A DNA stretch of 64,000 nt. It comes from Cycas panzhihuaensis (taxonomy: Eukaryota > Cycadophyta). Positions 1-9,859 of this stretch are shown here, piece after piece; positions within the stretch are counted from its first letter, which is position 1; each line of letters opens with the position of its first letter. The translations under genes and the position numbers were made by a program. The stretch is from positions 111,669,741 to 111,733,740 of the forward strand of contig CM041465.1 of NCBI GenBank assembly GCA_023213395.1. The letters are read 5' to 3'. The notes under the pieces are model-generated. The model was not told the origin of the DNA. It saw only the letters and a list, made by a program, of their open reading frames with translations, and ran no database searches.

Positions 1-38
1 TCCTCATATAAAGTATCAAATTGAAGATGTTATGATGA

Positions 39-260
39 TCATGTTATGGTATGAGTCTCTAGATAGAAAGGATCTTGATAATTTGGCATGTGAAGTGGAG
101 TAGGAATCCTAGTGAGAACCATCTTAAAGTATGATAAATGTGCTTGAATAGGAGGTGGTTCTTTTAATGCAAAAGAAGGATTTATAAAAGAATGATCATT
201 ATGATATTCATAGGGTTCAAGATCTCCTTGTTCCATTGGTATTTCATACAACCATGTCAA
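39..260 (-). pseudogene. T0 gag N-terminal remnant
   Basis: A 73-codon open stretch on the minus strand. It matches the translated start of the T gag near 17165-17400, sharing motifs such as EQG-LEP, DPSF/NPSF, LTRIPTPL and QETHTI/LETHTI. This is the poorly conserved N-terminal arm of gag, upstream of the capsid-like domain. It has no catalytic role and is expected to belong to the particle-forming protein. Homology probably continues from about 300 down to the left edge. The open frame is a surviving piece, not an independent gene. Confidence 0.7.
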
Positions 261-446
261 ATCTTCAAGGGGATAACATAAGTATTACGAGCCTAAAGTT
301 TTGAAGATTTAACATAAGATGATAAAACTTCTTGACCAAAGTGTAAAGGATGAGCTTAAGGATCCAACAGGAGGCCTTGAAGCCTCAAAGAGTGCCTAGG
401 AGTAAGTATTATGTTTTCTATTGCTTTAAAAGGAAAACAAATGGTA

Positions 447-466
447 GCTACCTAGTATAGTCACTA
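447..466 (-). other. T0 primer-binding site
   Basis: On the minus strand the LTR end is followed by a six-base spacer TCTTTC and then TAGTGACTATACTAGG. The same spacer and a matching site follow the first LTR of T (16955-16980). This is a decayed form of the TGGCGACCATACTGGGGACC site used by the other Ty3 elements here. I cannot name the matching tRNA. Confidence 0.65.
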
Positions 467-472
467 GAAAGA

Positions 473-786
473 TGGTGCACATTGAGTGGATTTAAACTAA
501 ATATCTCTCAATGAATGGGGTTTTTCCTTTATTTCAATCAAGACCAAGAGATATAAGCTTTAATATGACCTAAGTAACCACCTTTGCCTAACTGTTAAGA
601 AGGAGTCTTCACCTAATTATGCGATTAGATGAAGATATGAATAAATGAGGCAACAAAAATCTAGGATATATGGGGGTGTTTGATTCTGTTAGCCTACATA
701 ATCATGAAAAGGAGTTAGTTTAGAGCTACTTTGATAATGTTTCTTATGTCCTTCTTACGAACTCCTATACTTTGATTCTTTCGACC
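473..786 (-). repeat. T0 5' LTR, 3'-terminal fragment
   Basis: About 314 bases whose reverse complement aligns with the end of the T LTRs (near 16650-16954 and 31790-32091), including the shared stretch GGTGAAGACTCCT. The minus-strand LTR ends in CA at 473. The remaining two kilobases of LTR are displaced by the insertion of element A at 787. Confidence 0.8.
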
Positions 787-1508
787 TATTTCTCGTGCAC
801 CACGAATGGGCTAGAATGACATCTCTCAAGTAAGCACATGTATATATCTCTACCTCCTACTCTGCTTACTTTTATGGTAAGATGAGATGCATTTGTGGCT
901 CTAGTGATGTGATGTGATGATGTAGATTATTTTAATACTTGGTTTGCTTGCCTACATCTTACCTGTGATTGTGATCTAGTCTATGATGATTGAGGACCAT
1001 GGTCCTATGGCACTACATAGCTCCAAGAAATACCTTCCTTAGAGCTTACAGGTACTCATGGGCCCCTTTGACCCATCTTGACTCATCTTTAAAATCTCAC
1101 ATAATCCGTAGGGTGGGTCTTTCAGTTTGCTTGTCTATCTATGTATTTTTGCATCTATATTGATGATTAGTCTTCATACTTCTCACCTATTGGGAGGGCC
1201 CACCACTACCTAGAGCCTCTAAAAGACCTTTACCAGTCCACTAAACCCTACTTTTACACCACAAGATTAATCCTTTAGGGGACTCACTAGGTCTTTTTTA
1301 TTTTTCCTTTTATTTTCTTTGCACTACATCAATCTTCATAATACTGTATCAATGATCATGGTGGCATGAAGTTTACCGTAGGACAATTGTTCATTAATTG
1401 CCACAGCTAGATAACATCTAGATTTACATTTATTATAAATTTAACATAGAGTAGAGGGTCTTTTCCCACCCAAACTAAACCCTAACCTCTTTGAAAACCT
1501 AACTAGAA

Positions 1509-1516
1509 TATAAAAG
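1509..1516 (+). promoter_or_regulatory. LTR A TATA box
   Basis: TATAAAAG, preceded by a conserved AACCTAACTAG-like stretch and followed by a conserved TTGAGTTCATTCTTAC-like block. The same layout is found at 7314, 39626, 41195 and 57325 in the other LTRs. Position conservation in five diverged copies supports the element promoter. Confidence 0.7.
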
Positions 1517-2259
1517 TTATTTTTTGAGTTCATTCTTACTCTCATGATCAGAAAACCCTTTTTTCTCCTCTCTTCTCTTTCTTTTCTCTACTCAATCTTT
1601 GATATGGAAGAAACCTTAGCTTGCAAGTTTGAACTAGGACTCTCTCAATGAGATCATTCTTCTCTCATGCTCAAAGAAGTGACAACAATTGTTCCTTTTG
1701 GACTAAAGACTCTTTCCCTCTCTAAAATGGGTCTACTTCACTAAGAAAAGTAGGTTTTTGTATACCACCCGCCTTGGTTACAAGGTAACCTATGATTTGA
1801 GCAAATTTCAACAATTAAAAGTAGATTTTTTTCCATTATTTCACTCTTAAATTAGTTTTTCCTCTAATTTCATTTGTTTTCAGGCTCTTTACTATATATT
1901 TCCTCTGATATTAGTTGGGCAAAGAGGGGCAATCCCCTTGTTTCCACCTTTGTCACCATCATCCCACTCCTAGGTTTCTACTAACTAATAGTAGGCTAGG
2001 TTTTGGACTATTTGGGAAGGTAAGAGGAGTACCTATAACTAGAGTTCTGACTCCCATATCCATTTCTCCAAGGAAAACCCCTCTTCCCAAATCTTTTTTT
2101 TATTCTATACCTACTACTTACGCTAACAAAACCTTGCAGGGTCTAACTCATACCCATTGGGAACATTGTAATACCTGTAATACTTTGTTTCACACTCTTT
2201 TACTATATGTATGCTATGATCATCTAACCATCACTTATCACTACTTATTATTTCCTTTT

Positions 2260-2331
2260 ACATCTTTTACAACATTGGAAACTTTTGTAACTTTTGTAGC
2301 TTTGGTAATTTTTACAGCTTTTACAACAATC
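2260..2331 (+). repeat. 9-base periodic tract, LTR A
   Basis: Eight consecutive diverged 9-mers of the form RYARYWTTT, for example GTAACTTTT and ACAGCTTTT. Equivalent tracts occur in every family-G LTR: 8041-8130, 40353-40442, 41994-42038 and 58108-58152. One plus frame then has Phe every third residue. Confidence 0.75.
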
Positions 2332-2607
2332 TTCAAGCCCTTACACTTGTGTCTCCCTAAATTATTTGTTACTGCTCATATTGCTCACACGGGACCTGTT
2401 CATTTAGGAGGTGTTTCACTCATAGGAACTAGCCATTCCGAGGCTATCATCTTCTAATATTTCACTCCCCCCCCTTCCATTTTCTAAAAGGTTATATGAG
2501 AACACTAGTGAGTGTAGAGAAAAAGAGCATACTAGTTATTATTATTTTCTCCCTTTCATACTCAAGGTAAATATTCATTTCTACTTTGGTGAAACACACA
2601 CATACCA

Positions 2608-2651
<44 letters not shown>

Positions 2652-2661
2652 ATATATATAT
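2608..2661 (+). repeat. (TATC)n/(TA)n microsatellite in LTR A
   Basis: About ten TATC units followed by five TA units. The homologous spots in LTRs B (about 8385-8410), C (about 42280-42310) and D (58455-58472) hold other AT-rich simple repeats, so this is a variable site inside the LTR. Confidence 0.9.
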
Positions 2662-4116
2662 GCATGTATTTATTACTAGCAAAGGCTTGACCACACACAA
2701 GACAAAGCATCTTCTCAAGCAAGTGGAGGTACATCATAGCACAAAAGTATGGCTCTCTTTTCCTAGATTTACTTTTCTTTTCATTTCTTTTTAGAATCAT
2801 TTTATTTCTTATTTCTTTGCTTTACACACATTTCAAGGAAGGTAAGGGATCCCCTTTCTATGGCTTCACCTATGATGCTCATCACAACTTGGAGCAAGGA
2901 CCTACTAGTGAGGAAGGCATCAAAGGAAGGAGTGTGTTGTATCACCAACTGGCATATTCCCTAGTTCACTTCTTTCAAACCCTCTTCCTTCCTCCCTTTT
3001 GTTCCTCCTTTCCCAAAAGGAAATCTACATATGCATGCATATAGGTCATAGACTTTTTCCTTTTTACATACTTGCACTTGTAGAAAAAGGGGATACACAT
3101 GCATGCATTCCTTCCTTCCTCTTATGAAAAAGAGTAAAATAAGAAAGGCCTCTTGTATTTTGATTATTATAATTTTAAAAGTATAAGGGGAACTTTGTAT
3201 ATTCATCTTCTCCCTCCCCCCCCACTTTCTTTTCCATCCCACATACATACATGCACATAAGAAGGTGGAATGAATAGATGCATATTTTCTCCTTGGTAAA
3301 GAAAGGGATAGATTAAGGAAAGAATCCTCCTTTTATAGCCATTACCTCTTTTGCATCTCATATATATGCATGAAAGTAGGGATAGGTTGGGAAAGCATAA
3401 AGTGATTGGGTGTATTTTCTTCTTGCATTGAAAAGAAATGTCATATAAATCATTTAACCCTTCCTTCTCGCTTACGTCCTTGAAACAATTTTCTTGAACA
3501 AAGGAAAAGAGAGTGAGCCTAAAAGAGAGTGTTTGTTATTTGCATTTATTTTTTTCTCTCTAGCACGTGGGCTTTGACTTCATCATATTATCACACAATT
3601 ACAACAAGGGAAATACCCATAACCCTTAGCATAACCAAAGTAAAATATTACATTGAGAATAAACCCTAAAGGCAAACCCATTAGGTAACTTAAGAGACAA
3701 CCTCATAGTCTCATTTTTATGATTAACTTCTATACACACCACACCTTCCCTTTTCCTTAATAGCCACTTTCTTCCTCTTACTCCCAGGTTTCCTTTCCAC
3801 AAGGAATCATCCATTTATCACCCCCTCTCTAAGAGCAGGCCTTTTCTCTCCTCTCCTTCACCTTAAGGGTAGAAGAGCCCATCTACGACTACTCGGTAAC
3901 TCAAGGATGTCCCTGCCTAATCCAAATCTAGGAAGGTACTCACAGAAAGGGGAGGTCATAAGCATTATTTATAGGTCCTCGAACCTACATTCTGATGTGT
4001 GGATGCCCTTTGAGGGTGACCTTTTCTCCCTTCTAAGATTTCTAGGCCCTTTTTATAGTTTTAGTATTGGCTTAGGAGCTCTTATTCATAGTGACCCCCT
4101 AGAGGCATGCTTCCAC

Positions 4117-4136
4117 TAGTGACCATACTAGGGTCA
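4117..4136 (+). other. Element A primer-binding site
   Basis: TAGTGACCATACTAGGGTCA starts one base after the LTR-terminal CA. It corresponds to 9711-9730 in B, 43684-43703 in C and 59845-59864 in D, whose consensus is TGGCGACCATACTGGGGACC. The 3'-CCA complement (TGG) has decayed to TAG here. Confidence 0.7.
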
Positions 4137-4367
4137 CTAGTAAAGGAACATTGTAATCTTCCCTTGTATTAGCGTTTCTTTCTCCTTTCACTTTTAACTT
4201 TTTTTATTTGTTGGGTAATCCCCAATGCTTTTTTCTCTCACTTCTACTTTTGTTTATTCTAAGTCTTAGGTGAGATACGAATGCAATGATTTTCTCATCA
4301 TTTACAAGGTCTCCCTCCCACTTTGGAAGAAACTCCTTATTCCTCCCTTCTATGAACAAACTCTGAA

Positions 4368-6599
4368 TTGGTTATGGAGGGATGTCCTTCATTATGGACA
4401 TATGATACTTATGTTTCTGAGACCCAACAACAAACTTCAACTTTGTTCCAAGGTCCTTCCCAAGAGGGTAATGACCCTATCTTTTATCTGGGTGTCTATG
4501 AATGTTTCGATTTCTACCATCTCCCCACCCATGATGTGGGTGTGTCATCCTCCATGGGTTATCACCACCTCAGTGAGAATACCTATGAGGATCGATCCGT
4601 GGGTTCTACTTCTTATGAGAACCCTTCCACCTCATACGAGCAAGTAGGAATCCCTCTTGCAAATGTTCTAGAAATTTTGTAATAATGCTTTCAAGATGTG
4701 AGCACCTAACCATCTCCAAAGTAGTTGGAAAACATCCTTCGTGGTATGACACTCCATTCTTCTTCATCTCTGCCTCCTAATTCTTCCTGAGCTACTCTTA
4801 TGATCATGATAGGTCCATCCCCTATTATGCCATCCTCTTCACATATCTCTCATACCTAGGGGGCTATCCAAAGCATGTCCACCTCTTAAATTAGGTTGAG
4901 CATCCCTCTCCCTAACCAAGTGACTACACCTCAACCAACTATGGTCCATGACCCTTTTATGCAACTTAGGGGACCCTCATGTCCCCATCTTCAAGCCACA
5001 TGGGATCCATTCCCATGCACCCCCAATCATAACAAAGAGATCCTTCCCTTTACCTATCCTTGGGATACACATTCAAGCATGGGGACAAGGAAAGGGAAAT
5101 CTCTTTCAGTCTGTGGGGTGGATTCACTTCACTCATATAGGATTGCACCTCCTACGGGTAGCCCATATGGGCAAAATCCTATCCCCAATCCATATTTCTC
5201 ATCTTCATGCACTACGTTAGAGATGGTGCCCTTACAAGGGGGATTCACTCCTCCCCAAGGCCCTTTTCCTCATGCTTGCTCTCCAAAAGGGGCATGCCCC
5301 CAAGGGGGAGTAGGCCCCTTTTGCCTACTAACTTCATTTTCAACTTTCCCTCAAATGGGATTGGTTCCCTACCATTAAGTAGGAGGGAATCCATGCCTTT
5401 ATTATACTCAAACTCTTTAAGGAAGACATGGGTATCCATACCCACCTCGCTCTTCTTCTCTCATAGACCCATTAGCTCAACCTAGGGTGTTGATTATAGG
5501 TCAACTCCTATATCTATTGAGGTGCTTAGGACCAATCTATTACCTTATCCCCCTGAGGTACCTAGATTCAATGGGACCTCATCGCATGACCTAACTAAGC
5601 ATGTTAGGAGCTTTTTGATGGTGTGCATCGATTATTGGGCCTATGACCATATTTTAATGAAACTCTTTCACCGTTCTTTATGGGGAGACACCCTCAAATG
5701 GTTTTGCCATCTTCTTGCCCATTCCATCCACTCTTTCTAGTAGCTTGTGGATAAATTTGTCAACTATTTTGACATAGCTTATCCTTTTGAGAGTAGAATA
5801 AAAGCCCTACTCTCACTCAAACAAGGTCATGAGGAAATGAGCCATGACTTTGTGAGGCACTTCCATGACCTTCTTCATTCTATGAAGGCCACATTGCCCA
5901 AAGAGATGAAGAGGGATATCTTCATGAATACCCTCTACCCTAAGGTCCATATCGAAGTCCTCAAAATGGGGGCAAGAACATGTGACTTTGTCATAGCTAA
6001 ATGCATGTAACTTAAGGAAATTGAGATCCAAGAAAGTCTTAAGAAACCCTTCAGACCATCATAATGACAAGAGGCACCCCCTTCGTCATATGACCAACGA
6101 TCTCAATAGCTTTCAAAGTCTTCTATCCACTCAATGAAGAAGACTTTAGACTCATTAATGTCTATTATATATTCATTCGATTGTATGATGAAGGAGCTTA
6201 AGCTCCACCCTCCTTCTCCACCTTTAAACTCCCATAGACCTGTCCATTATGCCTCCCAAGTTGCACCTCCCAAGAACATAAACACCCACTCCTCCTAAAC
6301 TAGGAAGACTAAGCCTTCCTCATATAAGAAGAGGTGCTTTATTCATGGTGAGTGCCTCCATGAGGATTCTCAATGTCGGGCATAACATCCCAAACTTGCC
6401 TCACCTCATAACTCCTCTCTTAGATAGGTGTTTAAGCCCAATTTAGACCAAACCATCCATAAAAATCCCTTCGCTAAACATGGGGGATGGGATCATCATA
6501 CACAAAATAAAGGGAATAGGGATATGGGATGATCCTCTAACCCCTCTTCCACACAAGAAAGAGGAAAGAGGGCAAGGAACTTATCCCCCCCTCTTAGTT
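4368..6599 (+). pseudogene. Element A gag polyprotein remnant
   Basis: Gag builds the retrotransposon particle and packages its RNA. Three parts are seen. An N-terminal acidic arm lies at 4368-4682. A Pro-rich linker (4896-5480) follows in another frame. The capsid-like Retrotrans_gag domain (5522-6063) has the family pattern of a conserved GDTLKWF, a Phe-x-x-x-F block and KALLSLKQGHEEM. A zinc knuckle at 6335-6376 reads C-F-I-H-G-E-C-L-H-E-D-S-Q-C, i.e. CX2HX4HX4C. Relative to D, about 10 bases are missing near 5490, which explains the frame change before the capsid domain. Two adjacent TAG codons (5738-5743) and a TAA (6009) interrupt it. Not functional. Confidence 0.85.
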
Positions 6600-7313
6600 C
6601 CCATCCATTTCCTAGCTATTAGGAATGGATAGGAAGGGCATTCTTTAGGTAAGCATATGTATACATCTCTACCCATTGCCCCATTCACTTTTATGGCATG
6701 ATAAGATGTGTTTATAGTTCTAGTGGCATGACATGGTTACATAGATTGCTTTAATGCCTGGTTTACTTGCTTGCCTCTTGCTTGTGACTTTGTTCCAACC
6801 TATGATAACTCAGGACCATGGTACTATGGCATTCACAACTCCTATAGACAGTTCCCCTAGAGTTTATAGGTGCTCATAGGCCTTTGCATCTCACCTTAAC
6901 TCACTCATATCTTGTTGTATGACCCCTTAGGATGAGTTTTGACTTGTATACTCATTAACATACCTTTATATCATTATTAGGGCTTTATGCACTTGGAGAA
7001 GCCCCACCATTGCCTAAAGCCCCTAAAAAGCCTTACCAGTCCATCAAACTCTATTTTTGCACCCCTGAGATTGATCTTTTTGGGATTCCCTAAGTCTTTT
7101 TTTCTTTTTTCCTTTTGTTTTCTTTGCACCACGTCAATCTTCATGGTACTGCATCAATAATCAAGGTGTTATGAAGTTTACCATAAGGCAACTTTTCATT
7201 AATTTCCATGGCCAAAAAATAACCAGATTCACATTTATTATGAATTTAACATGTGGCAAATGGTCTCTTCCTACTCAAACCAAATCCTAATTCCTTTGAA
7301 AACCTAATTGGGA

Positions 7314-7321
7314 TATAAAAA
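7314..7321 (+). promoter_or_regulatory. LTR B TATA box
   Basis: TATAAAAA in the same sequence surroundings as the TATA boxes of the other four family-G LTRs, followed by TTGAACTCATTCTTAC. Likely transcription start about 30 bases downstream. Confidence 0.7.
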
Positions 7322-8040
7322 TAAAATTTTGAACTCATTCTTACAATTCTCACAATCAGGAAAAATGCTCTCTTCTCCTTCTTTCTCCCACTTAGCTTGG
7401 AAAGGGCAGAAACCCTAATTCATAGGTCTAAAAGAGGGATTCATTAGTGGAATAACTCTTTTCTAAAGCCCATCAAGGCAATAGTAATAATTTTTTTAAG
7501 ATTCAAGGTCCTTTCTCCTCTCAAAAGATGTCTTCTCCATCAAGGAAGTAGGGTTTTAGCTTCCATCCTCCTTATTTGTGAGGTAACATTTAGTTTAATG
7601 ATTTTTTTAACTTAAAGCATGTTCTTTTCTATTGTTCTTTCCTCAGCATACTCATTTCACTATATACACTTCTCAACCACATCTTAGCAGATATTTTTCT
7701 CTATTATTGATAAGTAACAAGAGGCAAAACCTTCCTTTTTCTCCTTTGTTAGCATCATCCAACCTTTGGGTTTGCACTAGATAATATTTGGATAGGTTTG
7801 GGATATTCTTGAGAAGGGAAAGAGGAGCAAATAACTAGAGTTCTAATCTCTAATGTCATATCCTCAAGGGCAGCCCACTACTTCTTAAGATTTCTCCACA
7901 CTATACCCACTCCATAAGCTAGGGCATCCCATAGGGTGCGATCCCTTTTAAATTTGTAGTGTTTGTAGTAATTATAACATTTGCATTAGTTGGTACATAC
8001 TTTTCTTATCAGTAGCCCTTATATTCTTACACTTTCGTTC

Positions 8041-8130
8041 ACAACATTTATAGCTTTTGCATGTTTTGCATCTTTTATAACATTTACAATTTTTGTGGAA
8101 TTTACATCTTTTACAATATTTATGATTTCT
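8041..8130 (+). repeat. 9-base periodic tract, LTR B
   Basis: Ten consecutive 9-mers such as ATAGCTTTT, GCATCTTTT and ACAATATTT. This is one of the two longest of the five homologous tracts. In one frame every third codon is TTT. Confidence 0.8.
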
Positions 8131-9710
8131 TTATAAACCCTTAAGGTTGTCCCACCTAAATCTTTTGATTTCTACTTGGCTTGTCTATGAGGTACCTATA
8201 CATATAGGAGGTGCCTCACTTATAGGAGCTAGCCATTCTAAGGCCACCTTAATCCTTTTCTTTTTGTTTCCCTTTTCGTTGTACAAAGGTATTGGTTTGT
8301 GAAAGGATAATAGTATACTAATTATCACTCTCCTTTTCTTATATTATTAAGAGTAAAACTTTGTCATCACCTAGGTGGAACACATACAAACATATGCATA
8401 TACATGCATATATTATTTACATGTAAATATTTGTAGGTATTTCCCATAACGTAAGGTTGATTGATCCCTTTATGTGAGAAACCCACAACATAAAAAGAGG
8501 TATTATTTTCTTTTCTTTTGGCTTGTTTCTTATAGCTACATTATTTTATTTTGATTCCATTTTTTTCATTTCTCTATCAAACATCTTTGAGGATGGTAAG
8601 TTAACCCTACATGGAGGATAAGAAGAACGTAAGGAAGTTATTTTTCCTCCATCTTCAATAACTCTCATGGCAACTATGACAACTAAAGCAACTTGTAGAA
8701 GCACGTAGCAAGGAGAGATGGTGAATATGGAAGTGATCATGAAATCAACTAGCACATATGGATGTACATTTCCTATATACCTACTCTCTCTTCCTCTTAC
8801 ACTCCACTCCTTATCCCCTTAGCCTACTCTCAAAAGGAAAAGATTCAAAGTTTTCTTTATTTTCTTAGAAGGGTTTTCCTTGTATTGCATTATGTAAGGG
8901 GGGAAAGCAAGGTTGCATGGTCATATTGCATGCATATAGGGGACACTCACCACTCCTTATTTTCCTCAATCAAACTGATCCAACTCTTATCAAAGGGGAG
9001 GTAACCTATGCAAGGCACCCCCTTGCATTCCATCTTTTCCTCCCCCCCCCCCCTCTCGCTACTCTTAGTTTGGCATTTTCATTCATTTAAAAAGGTTAAA
9101 GGCATGTGGGGATACAAATAAGGAAATATTTACATGATTACTTTGCATGCTTGTTATTCTAATTAGTTGTTTATCTCATTTCCCTTGGCCATACTTGCAT
9201 TGCGCTATATTTATGGAAAGATGTTTCTAAGACCATATGATTGTCACAATTAGACTCCCTTCTATCTTTCTTGGTAGCCTAAGAAGACCTCATACCCTAT
9301 TAGCTTCAACATCTTTGTGACTATTCCCACCTCTTCCTTGATTCCTTTCTAGATTCATGGTTAGGCCACCCTAGGTTGCCACTCATCCTTATTCGTTACC
9401 TTCTCCTCCCCCTCTTATCTTCTTTTTCCAAAAGGAAGCCATGCATCTCTTTTTTCCCTACAAGGATAAGAGAGCTCCTCTTAGGCTACTCGATAATATG
9501 AGGATACCCCTTGATCCAAATCTAGGAAGTTATTCATATAAAGGGAAAGCCATAAGTGCTATTTATGTGTACCCAAACTTGCGTTCTAATATGCAGACAC
9601 CCTTTGAGGGTGACCTATCCTCCCTTTTTAGATTCTTAGGCCCTTGTTATAGTTGTACTATTGGATTAGAAGTTCTTATCCATAGTGGACCCCCAAAGGC
9701 ACACTGCCAC

Positions 9711-9730
9711 TGGCGACTATATTAGGGACC
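9711..9730 (+). other. Element B primer-binding site
   Basis: TGGCGACTATATTAGGGACC, one base after the LTR end. It keeps the TGG that pairs with the CCA end of the primer tRNA. Element T uses nearly the same site (16961-16980), so the two families share a primer tRNA that I cannot identify by eye. Confidence 0.8.
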
Positions 9731-9859
9731 AGCCAGTAAGGGAATGTTGCAATCTTCCTTTATGTTAGTATGTCTTTCTCCTTTTGTTGTTACCTTCTAG
9801 GTTTGTTGGCCAATCCCCAATGCTTTTTCCTTTTCTTCTTTCTTTGTCTCTTCCAAGGT

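Larger units (their letters stand above)
1..786 (-). mobile_element. T0: edge of a Ty3/Tat-like element, minus strand
   Basis: Reading the minus strand gives, in order, the last part of an LTR (786 to 473), a 6-base spacer, a primer-binding site and the start of gag running off the left edge. Each part matches the corresponding part of element T (16690-17400), so T0 and T are one family. The LTR is cut at 787, where the LTR of element A begins. T0 is therefore the outermost visible layer of the nest, and the rest of its LTR should lie right of the window. Confidence 0.85.
787..4115 (+). repeat. Element A 5' LTR
   Basis: About 3.3 kb aligning along its length with the LTRs at 6606, 38914, 40495 and 56602. 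It starts TATTTC where the intact family start is TGTTTC, and ends CA just before the primer site. It contains a TATA box, a 9-base periodic tract, a (TATC)n run and many pyrimidine-rich segments. Short open frames inside it (for example 1915-2457, 2817-3044 and 3907-4119) are not conserved with starts in the other LTRs, so I do not call genes. It is closer to the LTRs of B than to those of C and D. Confidence 0.85.
787..6605 (+). mobile_element. Element A (family G Ty3/Tat-like), 5' part
   Basis: LTR (787-4115), primer site (4117-4136) and gag down to just past the zinc knuckle. It is then cut at 6605, where the LTR of element B starts without a preceding polypurine tract, as expected when B inserted into A. 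Protease and pol of A are not in the window and should lie to the right of it. Bases 782-786 (CGACC) and 6601-6605 (CCATC) are the predicted left halves of the target duplications of A and B. Confidence 0.8.
6606..9709 (+). repeat. Element B 5' LTR
   Basis: 3.1 kb; begins CATTTCCTAGC (TG decayed to CA) and ends CCA one base before the primer site. Colinear with the 3' fragment at 38914-40494 up to about 8184. It holds a TATA box (7314), the 9-base periodic tract (8041-8130) and a run of 12 C (9042-9053). Possible 5'-leader intron signals lie at 7583 (GTAACA after GAG) and 7646 (TCCTCAG). The short open frames at 8762-9004 and 9441-9725 are LTR sequence, not genes. Confidence 0.85.

Noticed and set aside
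1915-2457. 180-codon open frame, the longest on the plus strand
   Set aside because: Lies in LTR A across the 9-base tract; no equivalent start or frame in the other four LTRs and no domain.
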